NCBI GenBank assembly: GCA_031553535.1
Contig: JAVBLM010000044.1
Span: forward strand, 1-64,000
Direction: 5' to 3'
DNA length: 64,000 bases
From: JAIROC01 sp031553535
GTDB taxonomy: Bacteria; Bacteroidota; Bacteroidia; Bacteroidales; WCHB1-69
Shown here: positions 9,343 through 18,289 of the stretch, in pieces
Layout: every line of letters begins with the position of its first letter
Position numbering within the stretch: position 1 is the stretch's first letter
Program-made: the position numbers and the translations under genes
The notes under the pieces: model-generated
What the model saw: only the letters and a program-made list of their open reading frames with translations
The model's database searches: none
Told to the model about the DNA's origin: nothing

Positions 9343-9922
9343 GATTGCAGGAAAATAAACCGTGGCCTAAAATCTTTCCTCCTTTCTTATATAAAACTTA
9401 AACCAGGGCATGGAATCTATTATGGATCTTATCAAAAGTCAATCTCCTGCCTCAACTCTTGACAAGTTCTATCATTATTTCGTTGCAGTTGTAGAAAAAT
9501 CGGAAAAATGCAGCATGCAACATGCCGGTACGGATTACATAAGTAGAACATCAATGATGTTCCAGAGAAAGGATTATTCAGGAAATAAAACCTTCCGCAA
9601 ACCCATCCGGCAGGTTGACGTATGGCAGTCCGGATTCCATACCTCTTCCTTGCCGCTGGCTGCCGGCAGCCGGGATTTTGTAAATCTTCCCTGTCAGCTG
9701 ACGTGCAACAGCCAATCTTCCATCAATATTGCTGCCTCGTGATTGAGAAAAGGTATTAAATTATCAAAAGAAGTCCTTTGAAATGGTTTTTTCGCATAAA
9801 AAAGGGATGCTATTACAAGAAATATTATTCACAGTAAAAGAGAATCGTTCAATGATATCAATTAGCAGATGCTTTAATGATATGTATAGTAACAATAAAG
9901 TATTTTCATTGTGTTTTTTTCG
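9343..9922. other. Intergenic stretch without a supportable gene
   Basis: About 580 bp between array 2 and the next promoter. A 110-codon plus-strand frame (9410-9742) has no family resemblance, no promoter box and unlikely composition. A stop-free minus-strand stretch covers about 9590-9760 but has no start. I see nothing else here. Confidence 0.5.
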
Positions 9923-9930
9923 TATTTTTG
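9923..9930 (+). promoter_or_regulatory. -7 box for the GT2 gene
   Basis: TATTTTTG matches TAnnTTTG, 17 bp before the ATG at 9947. It argues against using the start of the longer frame at 9911. Confidence 0.55.
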
Positions 9931-9946
9931 TAAAAATAATTATTTA

Positions 9947-10969
9947 ATGAAGAAAGTTGCGGTTGTAATATTGAATTGGAATGGTGAAAAGTTCTTACAG
10001 GACTTTTTATCTCCCTTGATAAAATATACTCCGGATTGGGCAGAGATTGTAGTTGCGGATAATGCTTCAACAGATAATTCGGTGGCATTTGTTCGCGAAC
10101 ATTTTCCTCAGGTACGCATTATTCTCAATGATCAAAATTATGGTTTTGCCCAAGGATATAATATTGCTTTGAGGCAAATAGATACCCAATATTATTGCTT
10201 GCTTAATTCAGATATAGAAGTTTCTCCCAATTGGCTGGAACCGGTTATTGATTTTCTGGATCAACGGCCGGAAGTTGCTGTTTGCCAACCGAAATTACTT
10301 TCTTTTTATGACAGGATAATGTTCGAATATGCAGGTGCATCAGGAGGATTTATTGACAAATATGGATATCCATTTTGTAGGGGGCGGCTATTCAGTACCC
10401 TGGAGAAGGATATTGGGCAATATGATGATGCAGTAGATATTTTTTGGGCAACCGGAGCATGTATGTTTGTTAAATCCTCTATCTATCATGAATTAGGCGG
10501 TTTGGATGATGATTTCTTTGCCCATATGGAGGAAATTGATTTTTGTTGGCGGGTTAAAAATGCGGATTATAAGGTGATGTGTTGCCCCGATTCGGTAGTT
10601 TACCATGTAGGGGGTGGGACCTTGCCTAAGAAATCCTCTCATAAAACATTTCTTAACTTTAGAAATAATATAATACTATTGTACAAAAATTTACCTAAGA
10701 GAAGACTGCCATGGGTGTTCTTTGTTCGCTTTATATTGGACAATGTTGCAGCCGTACGATTCTTGTTTGAAGGTGGTTTTGGCGATTTTATGGCTGTATA
10801 CAGGGCTCATTTTTCTTTTTATGCTTCATTAAAGAGGAATATCCGTAAACGTAGTTGGATAAAACACCGGCATGTTGGCCAGATATATAGCAAGAGCATT
10901 GTTATTGATTATTATTTACGTAAAAAGAGTTACTTTTCCGATTTGGATCCTTCCAAGTTTAGCAAATAG
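9947..10969 (+). CDS. Family 2 glycosyltransferase (rhamnosyltransferase-like)
   Basis: 340 residues from ATG 9947, chosen because it begins the GT-A fold directly (MKKVAVVILNWNGEKFL) and follows the -7 box. The GT2 nucleotide-binding pattern VVADNASTDNS and the acidic motif LLNSDIEV are present, then FWATGACMFVKSSIYHELGGLDDDFFAHMEEIDFCWR, typical of the WcaA/RfbN-like group. The C-terminal ~80 residues are basic and aromatic and may sit on the membrane. It probably adds a sugar to a surface polysaccharide or glycan at the cytoplasmic face. It converges on the dehydrogenase gene. Donor and acceptor are unknown. Confidence 0.9.
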   Translation: MKKVAVVILNWNGEKFLQDFLSPLIKYTPDWAEIVVADNASTDNSVAFVREHFPQVRIILNDQNYGFAQGYNIALRQIDTQYYCLLNSDIEVSPNWLEPVIDFLDQRPEVAVCQPKLLSFYDRIMFEYAGASGGFIDKYGYPFCRGRLFSTLEKDIGQYDDAVDIFWATGACMFVKSSIYHELGGLDDDFFAHMEEIDFCWRVKNADYKVMCCPDSVVYHVGGGTLPKKSSHKTFLNFRNNIILLYKNLPKRRLPWVFFVRFILDNVAAVRFLFEGGFGDFMAVYRAHFSFYASLKRNIRKRSWIKHRHVGQIYSKSIVIDYYLRKKSYFSDLDPSKFSK

Positions 10970-10989
10970 ATCTTTTGGATTTAAATGAA

Positions 10990-11949
10990 TTAACAACACT
11001 TCATAAAAGGAAGTTCCTTTATTTTTGAAATAATTATATTGCAATGTTTTGTGATTGATTCTATCGTTTGTCCTGCGATATGGGGGGAAAGAATTACATC
11101 GTCACAATTCGCTAAATAGTACATTGCCCTGTCCCATTCTTCAATAGGTTTGTTTTGAAGATTTATATTTTCATATTCCAATACATCCAATACGGCACCT
11201 TTAACTTTCCCACGGGATAAGTTATTTACCAAATCCTCTGTGGAAAGAACCTTACCTCTTGAGGTATTGATTAAGTAAATATTTTTTTCAAAGCCGGCGA
11301 TAAACTCATTATTTATATAATGATAGTTTTCAGGAAAATAGTTAATATGAATGCTTACAACATCTGCGTGTTGTTGCAAGGCAATTAAGTCTACAGCTTT
11401 GATGTACTGGTCTTCATAATTTGTTTTATATTTATCATAAGCCAATATTTCACAATCGAATCCGCTTAGCTTTTTTGCGAGCGCTTTGCCCATATGTCCG
11501 TATCCGACAATTCCTATTGTTTTATTGCAAATTTCAAGTCCCCGGTTTTCATTCCGGAGCCAGATCCCTTCGCGTACTTCCGTATCAGCGCGCTTTGTAT
11601 TGCGGAACAGGCATAATAAAGAACCGATTGCATATTCTGCAACGGCATCTGCATTTCCTTCAGGGGAATTAATGCAGGCGATGTTTTTCTCAGCAGCGTA
11701 TTTTATATCAATATTCTCCATCCCGGCACCGATGCGTGCAATGAATTTCAACTGCGTGGAAGAATCCAGTAAAATCCGGTCGATTGCAAATTTATTCCGG
11801 ATGATATATCCGGTATATTCGTGAGCTCTATCCAATAACATTTCATAGGAGGTATCCGTGCTGTCACATTCAAATCCTAATTCTTCCAGTTGCGATTGCA
11901 TGGAATAATGTACGTTGTCAATGAATAAGATTTTCCCTTTTGTATTCAT
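10990..11949 (-). CDS. D-isomer-specific 2-hydroxyacid dehydrogenase
   Basis: 319 residues, NAD-dependent, cytoplasmic. The Rossmann motif IGIVGYGHMGKALAKKL sits mid-protein. The family catalytic set is visible as Arg in INTSRGKV, Glu in DVLEYE and His in LSPHIAGQ. It resembles SerA and phosphonate/hydroxyacid dehydrogenases but has no ACT domain, so 3-phosphoglycerate is only one possible substrate. The start is 4 bp after the flippase stop, so it is the last gene of a minus-strand cluster. Confidence 0.9.
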   Translation of the reverse strand: MNTKGKILFIDNVHYSMQSQLEELGFECDSTDTSYEMLLDRAHEYTGYIIRNKFAIDRILLDSSTQLKFIARIGAGMENIDIKYAAEKNIACINSPEGNADAVAEYAIGSLLCLFRNTKRADTEVREGIWLRNENRGLEICNKTIGIVGYGHMGKALAKKLSGFDCEILAYDKYKTNYEDQYIKAVDLIALQQHADVVSIHINYFPENYHYINNEFIAGFEKNIYLINTSRGKVLSTEDLVNNLSRGKVKGAVLDVLEYENINLQNKPIEEWDRAMYYLANCDDVILSPHIAGQTIESITKHCNIIISKIKELPFMKCC

Positions 11950-11953
11950 CTAT

Positions 11954-13447
11954 TTATAATATGGCTTTAATAGTTTTGTATTCTTTTTTTACAATAATTC
12001 CAACGTAGAAAAGCAGGATAAATGTATTTATTATTATTTTGATAGCAAAACTATGTTCTCCAAACTTATCAAACGGAATTACAAAATAGCTTAAGGCAAA
12101 TAGTAATAATGCAAGACCTATATAAAAACCTATTTTCTTTAAATCATACTTGATTGGATAAAACTTTTGTCCGATCAGATAAGAAGCAATAACCATGGCG
12201 GTATAGGTTATTAAATGTCCCCAGGCAGCACCGATATATCCTATTGTTGGAATTAACATCCAATTGACAACCAAGGTAATGATCGCTCCTCCCACTGTTA
12301 TATATGCCCCATACTTGGTTTGACCGGTTAGTTTATACCATATGGATAGATTAAAACAAATTCCCAGAAACATATATGCAAGCAGTAGAATCGGAACCAC
12401 AGATAACCCTTCATGATAATTCTCACTGATGAAGTATTTCACAAAATCAATATACATCATTGTCGCAAGAAATATAAATGCACAGGCTATTACAAAATAC
12501 GTCATAACAACGGAATATCCTTGCTTGGCATCTTTTTGCTTGTATATGGAAAAGAAAAATGGCTCTGCCGAATAACGGAATGCTTGTATAAACAAATTCA
12601 TGATAACGGCAATTTTAAAACATGCGGAATATACTCCTAAATTATGCATTGCCATATCAATGTTATCGGAAGATAATCCTTTTATCATAATCCGGTCGAT
12701 TGTTTCATTTATAATTCCGGCAAGCCCTAAGATTAATAAAGGGAAGGCATAGGTAAGCATTCGCTTCAGCAAAGGTTTATCTAGGGTTAGCTTGATTCCT
12801 TTGCACGTAAATACAAGTAGAATAATTTGGATAATTGATGCAATAAGGTTCGCTATAAAAATATAACCGACGCCTATGGCAGGATTATATATTGTTGAGA
12901 AGAAAGATGTTCCTATATCATGGCTTATCATAAAAGGACAAAACCAAAGAAAGAAAACATTGAAGAAAACATTGATGAGAATATTGGTGATTTTAATGCC
13001 TGCGAATACATAGGGTTTATTATTCGCTCTTAATCGGGCAAAAGGGATCGTACTGATTGCATCCAGGCCAACAATAATTACAAACCAGCGAATATATTCG
13101 GGATGATCAGAGTAGTGCAACAGGTTTGCAATGGGTTGAGATAAAGCAAGTCCCAATACAATAAAGATAGAAGATGTGGTGATCAGAGACGTTATTGTAG
13201 TTCCAAAAACACGGTTCTTATTCGATTCCATTTCGGAGAAGCGAAAAAAAGCGGTCTCCATTCCATAAGTAAGCAAAACCAGAAGCAATGCAACCCACGC
13301 ATACATTTCTCCCACAACACCATAGACACTTGGATTGGTGAAAATATATGTATGTAAAGGAACAAGCAGGTAATTTAATAAACGACCCAGGATGGTTGTT
13401 GTCCCATATATGGCAGTTTGTCCTACTAGATTTTTTATTTGTCCCAT
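11954..13447 (-). CDS. Wzx-type polysaccharide/lipid-linked oligosaccharide flippase
   Basis: 497 residues, hydrophobic almost throughout, with about 12-14 predicted membrane segments. It opens with IKNLVGQTAIYGTTTILGRLLNYLLVPL, typical of the MOP-superfamily polysaccharide_synt branch found in Bacteroidota. Members move undecaprenyl-linked sugars across the inner membrane. It lies between omp28 and the dehydrogenase, 4-18 bp from each, so it is probably co-transcribed. No polymerase or ligase gene is adjacent, so its glycan is unknown. Confidence 0.87.
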   Translation of the reverse strand: MGQIKNLVGQTAIYGTTTILGRLLNYLLVPLHTYIFTNPSVYGVVGEMYAWVALLLVLLTYGMETAFFRFSEMESNKNRVFGTTITSLITTSSIFIVLGLALSQPIANLLHYSDHPEYIRWFVIIVGLDAISTIPFARLRANNKPYVFAGIKITNILINVFFNVFFLWFCPFMISHDIGTSFFSTIYNPAIGVGYIFIANLIASIIQIILLVFTCKGIKLTLDKPLLKRMLTYAFPLLILGLAGIINETIDRIMIKGLSSDNIDMAMHNLGVYSACFKIAVIMNLFIQAFRYSAEPFFFSIYKQKDAKQGYSVVMTYFVIACAFIFLATMMYIDFVKYFISENYHEGLSVVPILLLAYMFLGICFNLSIWYKLTGQTKYGAYITVGGAIITLVVNWMLIPTIGYIGAAWGHLITYTAMVIASYLIGQKFYPIKYDLKKIGFYIGLALLLFALSYFVIPFDKFGEHSFAIKIIINTFILLFYVGIIVKKEYKTIKAIL

Positions 13448-13465
13448 AGTAACGGCTGCGTTACT

Positions 13466-14311
13466 TTATTGAACGAGTTTTACTTCTTCTACTTGTAATA
13501 TTTCCTGGGTATCTACATCGTAAATGAAAGCGATAATATGACAGTTCTCTTTGTTCCAAGGTTGTCCGTTAAAGCTAACAGAGTATCCTTTAATTTGAGA
13601 ATCGCCATTTACTGCTATATTCAGATTATCTCCCCAAGTAGGAGCAAGCGATGCTCTTAACATGTGATTATGTTCATAGTTGCAGATATCTCCGGCTGTT
13701 GCATCCTTTTGAGGCGCAATAATACCGTTTTCAGTTAGAAGGACACAGAGCCGTAATTGTTTTGAATTATCTGATAGTAAAGAGGCTTTTACAAAAACAC
13801 AAGCTTTGTCATTGTTATATTCAGGTATTATCTGGATACCCATGGTAGCAGGGGTGCGGGTTATACCCTCCAGTGTACTTGCCCATTTGCCGGACGCTAG
13901 TACGCGGCTAGTGCCGAAAATAGTTCGGTTAATCATTCCGGAAGGATTTCCGGGAATGGCAAATACTTCGGTATATTCATTTCCTGCAGCAGTTCTAAAA
14001 TCAGAATCAAACGAACAACTTTCGGTTGCGGTCAAAGGGCGGGCCGTAGATCCTGAATGGATCGCAATTAAAACAAGTGTGTCTCCCATTTGCGTTTTTA
14101 AACCTGCAGCAATGGCGTGTGCTCGCGGACAATTCGTACAGGTATGGCCGGTATAATCTTCCAATAAGTATTTTTGTAATACGTTATTGAGCGCAGGAAA
14201 AGAGGGAGTGTCACATTCTAAGGAAATGACCTCAGTCTTATATGGTTTATTGATTTTGTCACAAGAAACAAAGCCAATAATGATAATCAGTATAGGAAGA
14301 AATCTTTTCAT
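13466..14311 (-). CDS. Omp28-related lipoprotein with thioredoxin-like motif
   Basis: 281 residues. A lipoprotein signal (IIIIGFVSC, lipid Cys at about 17) precedes an Omp28 domain first described from Porphyromonas outer membranes. A CxxC motif (GHTCTNCPRAH, near residues 58-61) suggests thiol chemistry. Two more Cys follow in the C-terminal half. It starts 21 bp after the DUF6029 gene and belongs with the upstream TlpA gene. I infer an outer-membrane or periplasmic thiol-redox role; no substrate is known. Confidence 0.85.
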   Translation of the reverse strand: MKRFLPILIIIIGFVSCDKINKPYKTEVISLECDTPSFPALNNVLQKYLLEDYTGHTCTNCPRAHAIAAGLKTQMGDTLVLIAIHSGSTARPLTATESCSFDSDFRTAAGNEYTEVFAIPGNPSGMINRTIFGTSRVLASGKWASTLEGITRTPATMGIQIIPEYNNDKACVFVKASLLSDNSKQLRLCVLLTENGIIAPQKDATAGDICNYEHNHMLRASLAPTWGDNLNIAVNGDSQIKGYSVSFNGQPWNKENCHIIAFIYDVDTQEILQVEEVKLVQ

Positions 14312-14332
14312 TTTATTTCTTAATATTTAAAT

Positions 14333-15988
14333 TTAAAAACTGGTTACTATTGATAGTCCGGCGCCATATGATGCAGGAACAGCACGACAAATACCACCTA
14401 CACATAGGATTCCTTCATATTGTTTTCCAAAACTTAACGAAACTTTGGTGGTTTTATATACAAATGATCCGTTAATGCTATAATAATGGACTTGTTTCTC
14501 TGGATTGGCATTGCCATAATTCCATCGGTCTAATACGGAAATGAACCATTTGGGAGAGATGGAATATTCTAACTGTGCGTAAGCCCAACTTCCTTTGCTG
14601 TCTTTTGTATAAAGATGTTGTAATTCCAGGCGTAATGCATGTTTATTGTTAATTTGGCAAGTTAAGTCAGCAATAACAGTATGAGAAACAACATTGGGTT
14701 CTCCCACATGGCCTTCGATTACAGCCTGGTTGTAAGTTAAAAATATATACCCCAGAGCTAATTTCCATGTACTATTAAATTTACGGCTTATTTCAATGTT
14801 GAAATCTTGATATAGCAAATCTCCAATTCCAAAGAATGGGGAAGTATACCCATCTGTTCCGGCCATCTCACCGTCCGCATCCACGGCATCCTCAACTAAA
14901 TTTCGTTTTATGTCATGAATGTTGGAATAATTAACCGTAATATCAGTTCCATACCGGCCTCCAACCTTCGACTTCTTCTTAATCTGGTAGTTTACTTGTG
15001 CTTGAAACCCAATTTGCCCCATTGGTTGCGAAGCATAAGGATACATTGCCGGTAAGGCATATGTATGTTCTTTGGTTATGGTAGGGATGTAGTTGATAAT
15101 ATTGTTATTTCCGATAGCATCTCTACTTGTTCTGAAATCCATATTATCGGTTCGCAATCCGGTTAAATAAATACCCAATCCTTTCATGGCATACGAAGCT
15201 GTTACAAATATAGCTTCTCCTGGTTTGTATATCATGTCATTTAAGAAGGAAGGATCATTATACTTATATGCATATTCGGCATTTAAATTAAAATCTTTAT
15301 AACCAAAATTTAATCTGGCCGCTGCCGCCAATACATTTTGTGGAAGATTGTATTCGGGATCATTATCCCGTTCAAATTTGCTCAGCACACTTCCTCCGAT
15401 TCCCAAATTGAAAAAGTTATCACTTAATTTAGGGATCATTTCCGAAAAAGAGAAATCTCCATCAATTCCTCTGATTTCTCCTTCTTTCGTGAATAAGTTG
15501 CGTTGCATTCCCCAAATACCTGTAATGACAATCCCTTTATATGGCTTTCCTTTAACTCTTATTCCATAGGTGGCATTATCATATCCCAGGTTTCGATTTT
15601 CATAAGATCGGTAAATAAGACCATTGCCAAATTGCTCGTAAAAGCTTCCGACGGTTACTTCAAAGTACTCATGATTATATCCTACATAATAATAGGGTAT
15701 GCCATGACCAACGTAATTAATTTTCTCAAAATCAATAAGGGGAAATTGATAAAATTCATAACGTAATCCGGCTGAAAATCCTCCGTTAGTATAGTTTATA
15801 TTGGCAAAAGCGTTCATGCGAACTTTATCCCGCACAGTGTCGGCTCCGATTGCTTCATCCGGGATATAATATTGTCCGTCTAATTGAAAATTTCCTGTTA
15901 CCCTGCTGTTTTTCAAAAAATTATTTTGCGCGAATAACAATGTTCCGAATGAAATGAACAATCCCAGAAAAATAAATTTTTTTTTCAT
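14333..15988 (-). CDS. DUF6029-type outer-membrane beta-barrel protein
   Basis: 551 residues. A signal peptide (MKKKFIFLGLFISFGTLLFAQ) precedes alternating amphipathic beta-strands (e.g. GGFSAGLRYEFYQFPL, FKSTWKLALGYIFLTYNQ) that end in an aromatic C-terminus (GLSIVTSF), as in outer-membrane barrels. It matches my memory of DUF6029 proteins, which sit beside Omp28 and TlpA in Bacteroidales. Function is unknown. It lies in the minus-strand cluster, 81 bp after tlpA and 21 bp before omp28. Confidence 0.82.
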   Translation of the reverse strand: MKKKFIFLGLFISFGTLLFAQNNFLKNSRVTGNFQLDGQYYIPDEAIGADTVRDKVRMNAFANINYTNGGFSAGLRYEFYQFPLIDFEKINYVGHGIPYYYVGYNHEYFEVTVGSFYEQFGNGLIYRSYENRNLGYDNATYGIRVKGKPYKGIVITGIWGMQRNLFTKEGEIRGIDGDFSFSEMIPKLSDNFFNLGIGGSVLSKFERDNDPEYNLPQNVLAAAARLNFGYKDFNLNAEYAYKYNDPSFLNDMIYKPGEAIFVTASYAMKGLGIYLTGLRTDNMDFRTSRDAIGNNNIINYIPTITKEHTYALPAMYPYASQPMGQIGFQAQVNYQIKKKSKVGGRYGTDITVNYSNIHDIKRNLVEDAVDADGEMAGTDGYTSPFFGIGDLLYQDFNIEISRKFNSTWKLALGYIFLTYNQAVIEGHVGEPNVVSHTVIADLTCQINNKHALRLELQHLYTKDSKGSWAYAQLEYSISPKWFISVLDRWNYGNANPEKQVHYYSINGSFVYKTTKVSLSFGKQYEGILCVGGICRAVPASYGAGLSIVTSF

Positions 15989-16069
15989 TTAAATGAATAT
16001 TTGTGATGGGAACTAAATAAGGCAATGTTTATACATTTCATATTTAGTAGAGAATTTGTTTAGAGTTGT

Positions 16070-16588
16070 TTATTTTGGCTCGGCAAGTAATTTTCGGACA
16101 ACTTTAATATATTCTTCTTCCGCACCGGGAGAATATGAAGTGTGTTGCCATACAATTTCTTTATCTCCATTTAATACAAAGGTGTGAGGAATGTCGTTTA
16201 CATTCATTGCTCGTTTGAAATCGGAATTTTCATCTAATAAAAATTCATAATCCCAATTTTGACCTTTTACTAAAGGTGATACTTTGGAACTGGAACGGCT
16301 ATCATCTATTGAAATAGCATATATTTTAACTCCGGTTTCATCTTGCCAATCGTCATATAAGTCGGATATTGCTCTCAATTCTGTCATACAAGGTTTACAC
16401 CAGGTAGCAAAAAAACATATAATGACAGGCTTTCCATCATTTTCAATATTTTGAGTGTTGAATGTTTTTCCATTCAATGTTTTTAAATCTACAGAAGGTA
16501 GGGGAAGTTTTCGTTTGGATATATCTTCTTGTGCTGTTATGGACGATGCAATGAAGATAAACAGTAACAGTGAAATAAAACGTTTCAT
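16070..16588 (-). CDS. TlpA-family thiol:disulfide oxidoreductase
   Basis: 172 residues. A signal peptide (MKRFISLLLFIFIASSITAQ) precedes an AhpC/TSA-Redoxin fold with the active site FFATWCKPCMTEL (CxxC near 62-65) and the cis-Pro region VNDIPHTFVLNGDK. Periplasmic TlpA/ResA proteins usually reduce disulfides. It leads the minus-strand set with DUF6029 and Omp28, which suggests it serves the Cys pairs of those envelope proteins. A -7 box lies at 16621-16628. Confidence 0.92.
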   Translation of the reverse strand: MKRFISLLLFIFIASSITAQEDISKRKLPLPSVDLKTLNGKTFNTQNIENDGKPVIICFFATWCKPCMTELRAISDLYDDWQDETGVKIYAISIDDSRSSSKVSPLVKGQNWDYEFLLDENSDFKRAMNVNDIPHTFVLNGDKEIVWQHTSYSPGAEEEYIKVVRKLLAEPK

Positions 16589-16620
16589 ATATATTATGTA
16601 TTTAATAGTATTATGAATTA

Positions 16621-16628
16621 CAAAAATA
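16621..16628 (-). promoter_or_regulatory. -7 box for the tlpA cluster
   Basis: The minus strand reads TATTTTTG, about 32 bp before the tlpA ATG. It probably drives the five-gene cluster down to 10990. Confidence 0.5.
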
Positions 16629-16688
16629 ACAAAAAAAGTAATAGTAAAAATAAGAAAAATTCAAGGCGTTTTTTATAAAAGTTTTTTG

Positions 16689-16696
16689 TAATTTTG
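16689..16696 (+). promoter_or_regulatory. -7 box for tnaA
   Basis: TAATTTTG (TAnnTTTG) lies 152 bp before tnaA and only 13 bp before the leader ORF ATG. The transcript would therefore start at or just before the leader ORF. Confidence 0.5.
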
Positions 16697-16709
16697 AAAA
16701 TCAATATTT

Positions 16710-16793
16710 ATGAGAAATATAAATACAAAATCGGCCCATAGATTCTTGAATATTAAGAGAAGAGATCCTTTTCTTATTGTTGATTTTAGATAA
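16710..16793 (+). CDS. Candidate tna leader peptide (TnaC-like), 27 residues
   Basis: An ATG-to-TAA frame between the tnaA promoter and tnaA. Compared with E. coli TnaC (KWFNID at 11-16, ending IVDHRP), this peptide has RFLNIK at 11-16 and ends LIVDFR. Asn14-Ile15 match in place, and the aromatic residue at 12 is Phe rather than the essential Trp. TnaC's final Pro is missing and 4 residues are inserted. The last codons form the left arm of a hairpin (16770-16814). The resemblance is short and could be chance. There is no clear ribosome-binding site, and the 5' leader would be only a few bases. Confidence 0.35.
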   Translation: MRNINTKSAHRFLNIKRRDPFLIVDFR

Positions 16794-16814
16794 CTAAAAG
16801 CAAACAATAAGAAA
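16770..16814 (+). promoter_or_regulatory. Hairpin spanning the leader ORF stop
   Basis: Perfect 12-bp arms, TTTCTTATTGTT (16770-16781) and AACAATAAGAAA (16803-16814). The left arm is exactly leader codons 21-24 and the loop holds the stop codon at 16791. A ribosome paused at the stop would block pairing. No U-run follows, so it is not an intrinsic terminator by itself. Confidence 0.6.
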
Positions 16815-16848
16815 TTTAAAATTGTATTAATTTAAAAATAAAAATATT

Positions 16849-18222
16849 ATGGATTTACCTTTTGCAGAATCTTGGAAAATAAAAATGGTTGAACCAATTC
16901 GGAAAAGCACACGTGAAGAACGTGAAAAATGGTTAAAATCAGCGCACTATAATGTATTTCAATTGACTTCCGAACATGTATATATTGATCTTATTACCGA
17001 TTCGGGAACAGGATCGATGTCTGATCGTCAATGGGCTGCAATGATGTTGGGAGATGAGAGTTATGCAGGAGCATCATCTTTCTTTAACCTTAAAAATAAA
17101 ATTACTGAAATAACAGGATTTTCTTACGTGATTCCTACCCATCAAGGACGGGCTGCGGAAAATGTGTTATTTTCCTATCTTGTAAAAGAAGGAAACATTG
17201 TTCCCGGAAATTCGCACTTCGATACAACAAAAGGACATATTGAAGCACGCAAAGCTATTGCATACGATTGTACAATAGATGAGGCGAAAGACACTCAATT
17301 GGAAATTCCTTTTAAAGGAAATGTTGACCCGAAAAAATTGGAAAAAGTATTATCTGAACATCATGATATAATCCCATTTATTATTGTGACAATAACAAAT
17401 AATACTGCGGGAGGGCAACCTGTTTCGATGCAGAATTTAAAAGAAGTTCGGACTATTGCTGATAAATATAAAAAACCGGTCTTGTTTGATTCCGCTCGTT
17501 TTGCAGAAAATGCATATTTTATTAAAGTTCGTGAAAAAGGATATAAAGACAAAACTATCAAAGAGATCACGAAAGAAATGTTTTCCTATGCAGATGGAAT
17601 GACGATGAGTGCAAAAAAGGATGGCATTGTTAATATGGGAGGATTTATTGCAACACGTTTGGAAGAATGGTATGAAGGTGCTAAGGGTTATTGTATCCAA
17701 TATGAAGGATATCTTACTTATGGAGGAATGAATGGACGGGATATGAATGCTTTGGCTGTAGGATTGGATGAAAACACTGAGTTTGATAATTTGGAAACTC
17801 GGATTCGTCAGGTGGAATATCTTGCTCAAAAATTAGATGAGTATAAAATTCCTTATCAGCGTCCTGCAGGGGGACATGCAATCTTTGTTGATGCAACAAA
17901 GGTCTTGACCAAAGTTCCAAAGGAAGAATTTCCTGCACAAACGTTAACGGTTGAACTATATCTAGAAGCAGGTATAAGAGGATGTGAAATTGGATATATT
18001 TTAGCAGATAGGGATCCTCTAACACGTGAAAATCGATTTGGAGGATTGGATTTGCTACGTTTGGCGATTCCTCGACGTGTTTATACGAATAATCACATGG
18101 ATGTGATTGCTGTTGCATTAAAAAATGTTTTCGATCGCCGGGAGTCTATTACTCGTGGAGTTAAAATAGCATGGGAAGCTCCGATTATGAGGCATTTTAC
18201 CGTACAATTAGAGCGGTTATAA
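16849..18222 (+). CDS. tnaA: Tryptophanase
   Basis: 457-residue PLP enzyme that cleaves L-tryptophan to indole, pyruvate and ammonia in the cytoplasm. It matches the beta-eliminating lyase family along its length (DLITDSGTGSMSDRQWAAMM, IPTHQGRAAENV, DSARFAENAYFIK). The PLP lysine is in MSAKKDG (Lys257). Tyrosine phenol-lyase is the close alternative. At the position where that enzyme has its substrate-binding Arg (SMERG) this protein has Ile (GCEIG), and it reads FDTTKGH rather than FTTTRYH, so tryptophanase is favoured. A leader ORF and hairpin precede it and a strong terminator follows. No tryptophan permease gene is adjacent. Confidence 0.9.
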   Translation: MDLPFAESWKIKMVEPIRKSTREEREKWLKSAHYNVFQLTSEHVYIDLITDSGTGSMSDRQWAAMMLGDESYAGASSFFNLKNKITEITGFSYVIPTHQGRAAENVLFSYLVKEGNIVPGNSHFDTTKGHIEARKAIAYDCTIDEAKDTQLEIPFKGNVDPKKLEKVLSEHHDIIPFIIVTITNNTAGGQPVSMQNLKEVRTIADKYKKPVLFDSARFAENAYFIKVREKGYKDKTIKEITKEMFSYADGMTMSAKKDGIVNMGGFIATRLEEWYEGAKGYCIQYEGYLTYGGMNGRDMNALAVGLDENTEFDNLETRIRQVEYLAQKLDEYKIPYQRPAGGHAIFVDATKVLTKVPKEEFPAQTLTVELYLEAGIRGCEIGYILADRDPLTRENRFGGLDLLRLAIPRRVYTNNHMDVIAVALKNVFDRRESITRGVKIAWEAPIMRHFTVQLERL

Positions 18223-18228
18223 GTATCT

Positions 18229-18264
18229 AAAGCCAGTGTGAAGCTTATTCCACTGGCTTTTTTA
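18229..18264 (+). terminator. Intrinsic terminator of tnaA
   Basis: AAAGCCAGTG (18229-18238) pairs perfectly with CACTGGCTTT (18251-18260), followed by TTTT. Confidence 0.9.
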
Positions 18265-18289
18265 TTTGTCTTTAACTTGATTTTTTATT

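Noticed and set aside
9410..9742. 110-codon plus-strand ORF
   Set aside because: No family resemblance, unlikely composition and no -7 box; treated as intergenic.
16849..18222. Tyrosine phenol-lyase instead of tryptophanase
   Set aside because: The residue equivalent to the phenol-lyase substrate-binding Arg is Ile here (GCEIG), and the FDTTKGH segment follows tryptophanase.
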